Assembly (NCBI RefSeq): GCF_032854445.1
Contig: NC_088296.1
Coordinates: forward strand, 1,488,001 to 1,552,000
Direction: 5' to 3'
Origin: Liolophura sinensis
Taxonomy: Eukaryota; Mollusca; Polyplacophora; Chitonida; Chitonidae
Length of the DNA stretch: 64,000 bases
The position numbers were made by a program, and so were the translations under genes. Positions 55,838 through 64,000 of this stretch are shown in pieces (positions within the stretch are counted from its first letter, which is position 1; the number at the start of each line of letters is the position of its first letter). The notes beneath the pieces were generated by a model. That model made no database searches. It had not been told where the DNA came from and worked only from the letters and a program-made list of their open reading frames with translations.

Positions 55838-58800
55838 ACCGTACATATATGGAGAGTGTGTGGAAGTGGGCACAGGAATTCTGGTCCGTCCCTGTACAAC
55901 ACTTACCGTACATGTGTGGAGTGTGTGTGGACGTGGGCACAGGAATTCTGGTCCATCCCTGCACAACACTTACCGTACATGTATGGAGTGTTTGTGGACG
56001 TGGACACAGGAATTCTGGTCCATCCCTGCACAACACTTACCATACATGTATGGAGTGTGTGTGGATTTGGACACAGGAATTCTGGTCCGTCCCTGCACAA
56101 CACTTACCGTACATGTATGGAGTGTGTGTGGACGTGGACACAGGAATTCTGGTCCATCTCTGTACAACACTTACCGTACATGTATGGAGTGTGTGTGGAC
56201 ACAGGAATTCTGGTGCATCCCTGCACAACACTTACAGTACATGTATGGAGTGTGTGTGGATTTGGACACAGGAATTCTGGTCCGTCCCTGCACAACACTT
56301 ACCGTACATATATGGAGTGTGTGTGGACGTGGGCACAGGAATTCTGGTCCATCCCTGCACAACACTTACCGTACATGTGTGGAGTGTGTGTGGACACAGG
56401 AATTCTGGTGCATCCCTGCACAACACTTACAGTACATGTATGGAGTGTGTGTGGACACAGGAATTCTGGTCCATCCCTGCACAACACTTACCGTACATGT
56501 ATGGAGTGTGTGTGGGCACAGGAATTCTCGTCCATCCCTGCACAACACTTACCATACATGTATGGAGTGTGTGTGGATTTGGACACAGGAATTCTGGTCC
56601 GTCCCTGCACAACACTTACCGTACATATATGGAGTGTGTGTGGACGTGGGCACAGGAATTCTGGTCCATCCCTGCACAACACTTACCGTACATGAATGGA
56701 GTGTGTGTGGACGTGGACACAGGAATTCTGGTCCATCCCTGCACAACACTTACCGTACATGTATGGAGTGTGTGTGGATTTGGACACAGGAATTCTGGTC
56801 CGTCCCTGCACAACACTTACCGTACATATATGGAGTGTGTGTGGACGTGGGCACAGGAATTCTGGTCCATCCCTGCACAACACTTACCGTACATATATGG
56901 AGAGTGTGTGGACGTGGGCACAGGAATTCTGGTCCATCCCTGCACAACACTTACAGTACATGTATGGAGTGTGTGTGGATTTGGACACAGGAATTCTGGT
57001 CCGTCCCTGCACAACACTTACTGTACATATATGGAGTGTGTGTGGACGTGGGCACAGGAATTCTGGTCCATCCCTGCACAACACTTACCGTACATGTATG
57101 GAGTGTGTGTGGACGTGGACACAGGAATTCTGGTCCATCCCTGCACAACACTTACCGTACATGTATGGAGTGTGTGTGGACGTGGGCACAGGAATTCTGG
57201 TCCATCCCTGCACAACACTTACCGTACATGTATGGAGTGTGTGTGGACACAGGAATTCTGGTCCATCCCTGCACAACACTTACCGTACATGTATGGAGTG
57301 TGTGTGGAAGTGGACACAGGAATTCTGGTCCGTCCGTGCAGAACACTTACCATACATGTATGGAGTGTGTGTGGACGTGGGCACAGGAATTCTGGTCCGT
57401 CCGTGCACAACACTTATCGTACATGCATGGAGTGTGTGTGGACTTGGGCATAGGAACTCTGGTCCATCCCTGAACGACACTTACCGTACATGTATGGAGT
57501 GTGTGTGTGGACGTGGGCACAGGAATTCTGGTCCGTCCCTGCACAACACTTACCGTACATGCATGGAGTGTGTGTGGACTTGGGCATAGGAACTCTGGTC
57601 CATCCCTGAACGACACTTACCGTACATGTATGGAGTGTGTGTGGACGTAGGCACAGGAATCCTGGTCCATCCCTGCACAACACTTACCGTACATGTATGG
57701 AGTATGTGTGGACGTGGGCACAGGAATCCTGGTCCATCCCTGCACAACACTTACCGTACATGTATGGAGTGTGTGTGGACTTGGGCATAGGAACTCTGGT
57801 CCATCCCTGAACGACACTTACCGTACATGTATGGAGTGTGTGTGGACGTGGGCACAGGAATCCTGGTCCGTCCCTGCACAACACTTACCGTACATGCATG
57901 GAGTGTGTGTGGACTTGGGCATAGGAACTCTGGTCCATCCCTGAACGACACCGTACATGTATGGAGTGTGTGTGGACGTGGGCACAGGAATTCTGGTCCG
58001 TCCCTGCACAACACTTACCGTACATGCATGGAGTGTGTGTGGACGTGGGCACAGGAGTTCTGGTCCATCCTTGAACAACACTTACCGTACATGTATGGTG
58101 TGTGTGTGGATGTGGATACAGGAATTCTGGTCCGTCCCTGCACAACACTTACCGTACATGTATGGAGTGTGTGTGGACACAGGAATTCTGGTCCATCCAT
58201 GCACAACACTTACCGTACATGTATGGAGTGTGTGTGGACGTGGGCACAGGAATTCTGGTCCGTCCGTGCACAACACTTACCGTACATGCATGGAGTGTGT
58301 GTGGACTTGGGCATAGGAACTCTGGTCCATCCCTGAACGACACTTACCGTACATGTATGGAGTGTGTATGGACACAGGAATTCTGGTCTGTCCCTACACA
58401 ACACTTACCGTACATGTATGGAGTGTGTGTGGACACAGGAATTCTGGTCCATCCCTGCACAACACTTACCGTACATGCATGGAGTGTGTGTGGACTTGGG
58501 CATAGGAACTCTGGTCCATCCTTGAACAACACTTACCGTACATGTATGGAGTGTGTGTGGACGTGGGCACAGGAATTCTGGTCCATCCTTGAAGAACACT
58601 TACCGTACACGTATGGGTGTGTGTGGACGTAGACACAGGAATTCTGGTCCATCCCTGCACAACACTTACCGTTCATGTATGGAGTGTTTGTGGATGTGGG
58701 CACAGGAATTCTGGTCCGTCCCTGCACAACACTTACCGTACATGTATGGAGTGTGTGTGGACGTGTGCACAGGAATTCTGGTCCATCCCTGCACAACACT

Positions 58801-61800
58801 TACCATACACGTATGGTGTGTGTGTGTGGACGTGGGCACAGGAATTCTGGTCCATCCTTGAACAACAGTAACTGTACATGTATGGAGTGTGTGTGGACGT
58901 GGGCACAGGAATTCTGGTCCATCCCTGCACAACACTTACCGTACATGTGTGAAGTGTGTGTGGACACAGGAATTCTGGTCCATCCCTGTACAACAGTAAC
59001 TGTACATGTATGGAGTGTGTGTGGACGTGGGCACAGGAATTCTGGTCCATCCTTGAACAACACTTACCGTACATGTATGGAGTGTGTATGGACGTGGGCA
59101 CAGGAATTCTGGTCCATCCCTGCACAACACTAACTGTACATGCATGGAGTGTGTGTGGACGTGGGCACAGGAATTTTGGTCCGTCCCTGTACAACACTTA
59201 CCGTACATGTATGGAGTGTGTGTGGACACAGGAATTCTGGTCCATCCCTGCACAACACTTACCGTACATGTATGGAGTGTGTGTGGACACAGGAATTCTG
59301 GTCCGTCCCTGCACAACACTTACCGTTCATCCCTGTACAACAGTAACTGTACATGTATGGAGTGTGTGTGGACTTGGGCACAGGAATTCTGGTCCATCCC
59401 TGCACAACACTTACCGTACATGTGTGAAGTTTGTGTGGACACAGGAATTCTGGTCCATCCCTGTACAACAGTAACTGTACATGTATGGAGTGTGTGTGGG
59501 ACGTGGGCACAGGAATTCTGGTCCGTCCCTGCACAACACTTACCATACATGTATGGAGTGTGTGTGGACACAGGAACTCTGGTCCATCCCTGAACGACAC
59601 TTACCGTACATGTATGGAGTGTGTGTGGACGTGGACACCGGAATTCTGGTCTGTCCCTGCACAACACTTACCGTACATGTATAGAGTGTGTGTGGACACA
59701 GGAATTCTGGTCCATCCCTGCACAACACTTACCGTACATGTATGGAGTGTGTGTGGACACAGGAATTCTGGTCCATCCCTGCACAACACTTACCGTACAT
59801 GTATGGAGTGTGTGTGGACGTGGGCACAGGAATCCTGGTCCGTCCCTGCACAACACTTACCGTACATGTATGGAGTGTGTGTGGATTTGGACACAGGAAT
59901 TCTGGTCCGTCCTTGCACAACACTTACCGTACATGTATGGAGTGTGTGTGGACACAGGAATTCTGGTCCATCCCTGCACAACACTTACCGTACATGTATG
60001 GAGTGTGTGTGGACACAGGAATTCTGGTCCATCCCTGTACAACAGTAACTGTACATGTATGGAGTGTGTGTGGACGTGGGCACAGGAATTCTGGTCCGTC
60101 CCTGCACAACACTTACCATACATGTATGGAGTGTGTGTGGACACAGGAACTCTGGTCCATCCCTGAACGACACTTACCGTACATGTATGGAGTGTGTGTG
60201 GACGTGGACACCGGAATTCTGGTCTGTCCCTGCACAACACTTACCGTACATGTATAGAGTGTGTGTGGACACAGGAATTCTGGTCCATCCCTGCACAACA
60301 CTTACCGTACATGTATGGAGTGTGTGTGGACACAGGAATTCTGGTCCATCCCTGCACAACACTTACCGTACATGTATGGAGTGTGTGTGGACACAGGAAT
60401 TCTGGTCCATCCCTGTACAACAGTAACTGTACATGTATGGAGTGTGTGTGGACGTGGGCACAGGAATTCTGGTCCGTCCCTGCACAACACTTACCATACA
60501 TGTATGGAGTGTGTGTGGACACAGGAACTCTGGTCCATCCCTGAACGACACTTACCGTACATGTATGGAGTGTGTGTGGACGTGGACACCGGAATTCTGG
60601 TCTGTCCCTGCACAACACTTACCGTACATGTATAGAGTGTGTGTGGACACAGGAATTCTGGTCCATCCCTGCACAACACTTACCGTACATGTATGGAGTG
60701 TGTGTGGACACAGGAATTCTGGTCCATCCCTGCACAACACTTACCGTACATGTATGGAGAGTGTGTGGACGTGGGCACAGGAATTCTGGTCCATCCTTGA
60801 ACAACACTTACCGTACATGTATGGTGTGTGTGTGGACGTGGATACAGGAATTCTGGTCCGTCCTTGAACAACACTTACCGTACATGTGTGGAGTGTTTGT
60901 GTGGACGTGGATAAAGGAATTCTGGTCCATCCTTGAACAACACTTACCGTACATGTATGGAGTGTGTGTGGACGTGGGCACAGGAATTCTGGTCCATCCT
61001 TGAACAACACTTACCGTACATGTATGGTCTGTCTGTGGACGTGGATACAGGAATTCTGGTCTGTCCCTGCACAACACTTAGCGTACATGTATGGAGTGTG
61101 TGTGGACACAGGAATTCTGGTCCGTCTCTGCACAACACTTACCGTACATGTATGGAGTGTGTGTGGACGTGGGCACAGGAATTCTGATCCGTCCCTGCAC
61201 AACACTTACCGTACATGTATGGAGTGTGTGTGGACGTGGGCACAGGAATTCTGGTCCATCCTTGAACAACACTTACCGTACATGTGTGGAGTGTGTGTGG
61301 ACGTGGACACAGGAATTCTGGTCCATCCCTGCACAACACTTACCATACATGTATGGAGTGTGTGTGGATTTGGACACAGGAATTCTGGTCCGTCCCTGCA
61401 CAACACTTACCGTACATGTATGGAGTGTGTGTGGACGTGGACACAGGAATTCTGGTCCATCTCTGTACAACACTTACCGTACATGTATGGAGTGTGTGTG
61501 GACACAGGAATTCTGGTGCATCCCTGCACAACACTTACAGTACATGTATGGAGTGTGTGTGGATTTGGACACAGGAATTCTGGTCCGTCCCTGCACAACA
61601 CTTACCGTACATATATGGAGTGTGTGTGGACGTGGGCACAGGAATTCTGGTCCATCCCTGCACAACACTTACCGTACATGTGTGGAGTGTGTGTGGACAC
61701 AGGAATTCTGGTGCATCCCTGCACAACACTTACAGTACATGTATGGAGTGTGTGTGGACACAGGAATTCTGGTCCATCCCTGCACAACACTTACCGTACA

Positions 61801-64000
61801 TGTATGGAGTGTGTGTGGGCACAGGAATTCTCGTCCATCCCTGCACAACACTTACCATACATGTATGGAGTGTGTGTGGATTTGGACACAGGAATTCTGG
61901 TCCGTCCCTGCACAACACTTACCGTACATATATGGAGTGTGTGTGGACGTGGGCACAGGAATTCTGGTCCATCCCTGCACAACACTTACCGTACATGAAT
62001 GGAGTGTGTGTGGACGTGGACACAGGAATTCTGGTCCATCCCTGCACAACACTTACCGTACATGTATGGAGTGTGTGTGGATTTGGACACAGGAATTCTG
62101 GTCCGTCCCTGCACAACACTTACCGTACATATATGGAGTGTGTGTGGACGTGGGCACAGGAATTCTGGTCCATCCCTGCACAACACTTACCGTACATATA
62201 TGGAGAGTGTGTGGACGTGGGCACAGGAATTCTGGTCCATCCCTGCACAACACTTACAGTACATGTATGGAGTGTGTGTGGATTTGGACACAGGAATTCT
62301 GGTCCGTCCCTGCACAACACTTACCGTACATATATGGAGTGTGTGTGGACGTGGGCACAGGAATTCTGGTCCATCCCTGCACAACACTTACCGTACATGT
62401 ATGGAGTGTGTGTGGACGTGGACACAGGAATTCTGGTCCATCCCTGCACAACACTTACCGTACATGTATGGAGTGTGTGTGGACGTGGGCACAGGAATTC
62501 TGGTCCATCCCTGCACAACACTTACCGTACATGTATGGAGTGTGTGTGGACACAGGAATTCTGGTCCATCCCTGCACAACACTTACCGTACATGTATGGA
62601 GTGTGTGTGGAAGTGGACACAGGAATTCTGGTCCGTCCGTGCAGAACACTTACCATACATGTATGGAGTGTGTGTGGACGTGGGCACAGGAATTCTGGTC
62701 CGTCCGTGCACAACACTTATCGTACATGCATGGAGTGTGTGTGGACTTGGGCATAGGAACTCTGGTCCATCCCTGAACGACACTTACCGTACATGTATGG
62801 AGTGTGTGTGTGGACGTGGGCACAGGAATTCTGGTCCGTCCCTGCACAACACTTACCGTACATGCATGGAGTGTGTGTGGACTTGGGCATAGGAACTCTG
62901 GTCCATCCCTGAACGACACTTACCGTACATGTATGGAGTGTGTGTGGACGTAGGCACAGGAATCCTGGTCCATCCCTGCACAACACTTACCGTACATGTA
63001 TGGAGTATGTGTGGACGTGGGCACAGGAATCCTGGTCCATCCCTGCACAACACTTACCGTACATGTATGGAGTGTGTGTGGACTTGGGCATAGGAACTCT
63101 GGTCCATCCCTGAACGACACTTACCGTACATGTATGGAGTGTGTGTGGACGTGGGCACAGGAATCCTGGTCCGTCCCTGCACAACACTTACCGTACATGC
63201 ATGGAGTGTGTGTGGACTTGGGCATAGGAACTCTGGTCCATCCCTGAACGACACTTACCGTACATGTATGGAGTGTGTGTGGACGTGGGCACAGGAATTC
63301 TGGTCCGTCCCTGCACAACACTTACCGTACATGCATGGAGTGTGTGTGGACGTGGGCACAGGAGTTCTGGTCCATCCTTGAACAACACTTACCGTACATG
63401 TATGGTGTGTGTGTGGATGTGGATACAGGAATTCTGGTCCGTCCCTGCACAACACTTACCGTACATGTATGGAGTGTGTGTGGACACAGGAATTCTGGTC
63501 CATCCATGCACAACACTTACCGTACATGTATGGAGTGTGTGTGGACGTGGGCACAGGAATTCTGGTCCGTCCGTGCACAACACTTACCGTACATGCATGG
63601 AGTGTGTGTGGACTTGGGCATAGGAACTCTGGTCCATCCCTGAACGACACTTACCGTACATGTATGGAGTGTGTATGGACACAGGAATTCTGGTCTGTCC
63701 CTACACAACACTTACCGTACATGTATGGAGTGTGTGTGGACACAGGAATTCTGGTCCATCCCTGCACAACACTTACCGTACATGCATGGAGTGTGTGTGG
63801 ACTTGGGCATAGGAACTCTGGTCCATCCTTGAACAACACTTACCGTACATGTATGGAGTGTGTGTGGACGTGGGCACAGGAATTCTGGTCCATCCTTGAA
63901 GAACACTTACCGTACACGTATGGGTGTGTGTGGACGTAGACACAGGAATTCTGGTCCATCCCTGCACAACACTTACCGTTCATGTATGGAGTGTTTGTGG
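55838..64000. repeat. 67-bp satellite-like array, copy B, running off the window
   Basis: The same 67/61-bp family as at 41,740-48,153, at least 120 units and unfinished at the window end. Variant units (GTGTGGATTTGGACACAGG; GGACTTGGGCATAGGAACTC followed by CCTGAACGACAC) recur in set order. Two higher-order structures stand out: a block of about 5.3 kb repeated nearly perfectly (55,992-58,660 matches from 61,295 on), and a 378-bp six-unit block repeated at 59.5-60.7 kb. The open frames (up to 580 codons) are repeat artefacts. Confidence 0.96.

Noticed and set aside
55860-63940. Similar open frames of 297-580 codons in array copy B
   Set aside because: Same cause as above; the opposite strand is equally full of open frames of one to three units. 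They are not genes.

Overview
The window is nuclear DNA from an animal, most likely a mollusc. Three things point that way: split genes with GT-AG introns, two tRNA-headed SINE families of the kind common in bivalve and gastropod genomes (one ending in a conserved block plus AAATAAATAAAT, one ending near TTAAGTACGATGTTAAACCC), and very heavy minisatellite load. There is no bacterial or organellar gene organisation. I do not claim a species.

Only two protein genes are supported. (1) On the minus strand, 4,578-7,840, a TRIM-family gene (RING, two B-boxes, coiled coil) in five recognisable exons. Internal exon lengths of 96, 231 and 23 nt match the classical TRIM exon pattern. It has a 3' splice site 19 nt before its ATG, so a non-coding first exon lies upstream, at higher coordinates. 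(2) On the plus strand, from 22,126, the first four coding exons of a VPS13 gene (VPS13A/C type lipid-transfer protein, chorein N-terminus): exon 1 at 22,126-22,225, exon 2 at 41,651-41,694, exon 3 at 48,346-48,389, exon 4 at 49,601-49,697. The two genes are divergent, with about 14 kb between them holding SINE copies and old duplications but no recognisable gene.

Most of the remaining sequence is tandem repeats. VPS13 intron 1 (19.4 kb) carries fourteen minisatellites with mostly unrelated units (18-111 bp). Intron 2 is almost entirely one 67-bp array with an EcoRI site in nearly every unit. Intron 3 ends in a 22-bp array that runs into the exon 4 acceptor. The window begins inside an 82/79-bp array, and a 42-bp array lies beyond the TRIM stop codon. 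The long open frames across these arrays, on both strands, are consequences of stop-free repeat units and are not annotated as genes.

At 50,556-50,755 there are exactly 200 Ns. To the right, the sequence repeats the block 35.5-41.8 kb (111-bp array, SINEs, exon 2, start of the 67-bp array) at high identity, so exon 2 occurs twice (second copy 55,751-55,794) in the order 1-2-3-4-gap-2'. The simplest reading is a second haplotype or misplaced contig joined by a placeholder gap; a real duplication is possible. The copies differ by exactly 24 units in a 70-bp array. Exon 3 is one base out of frame with exon 2 as written.
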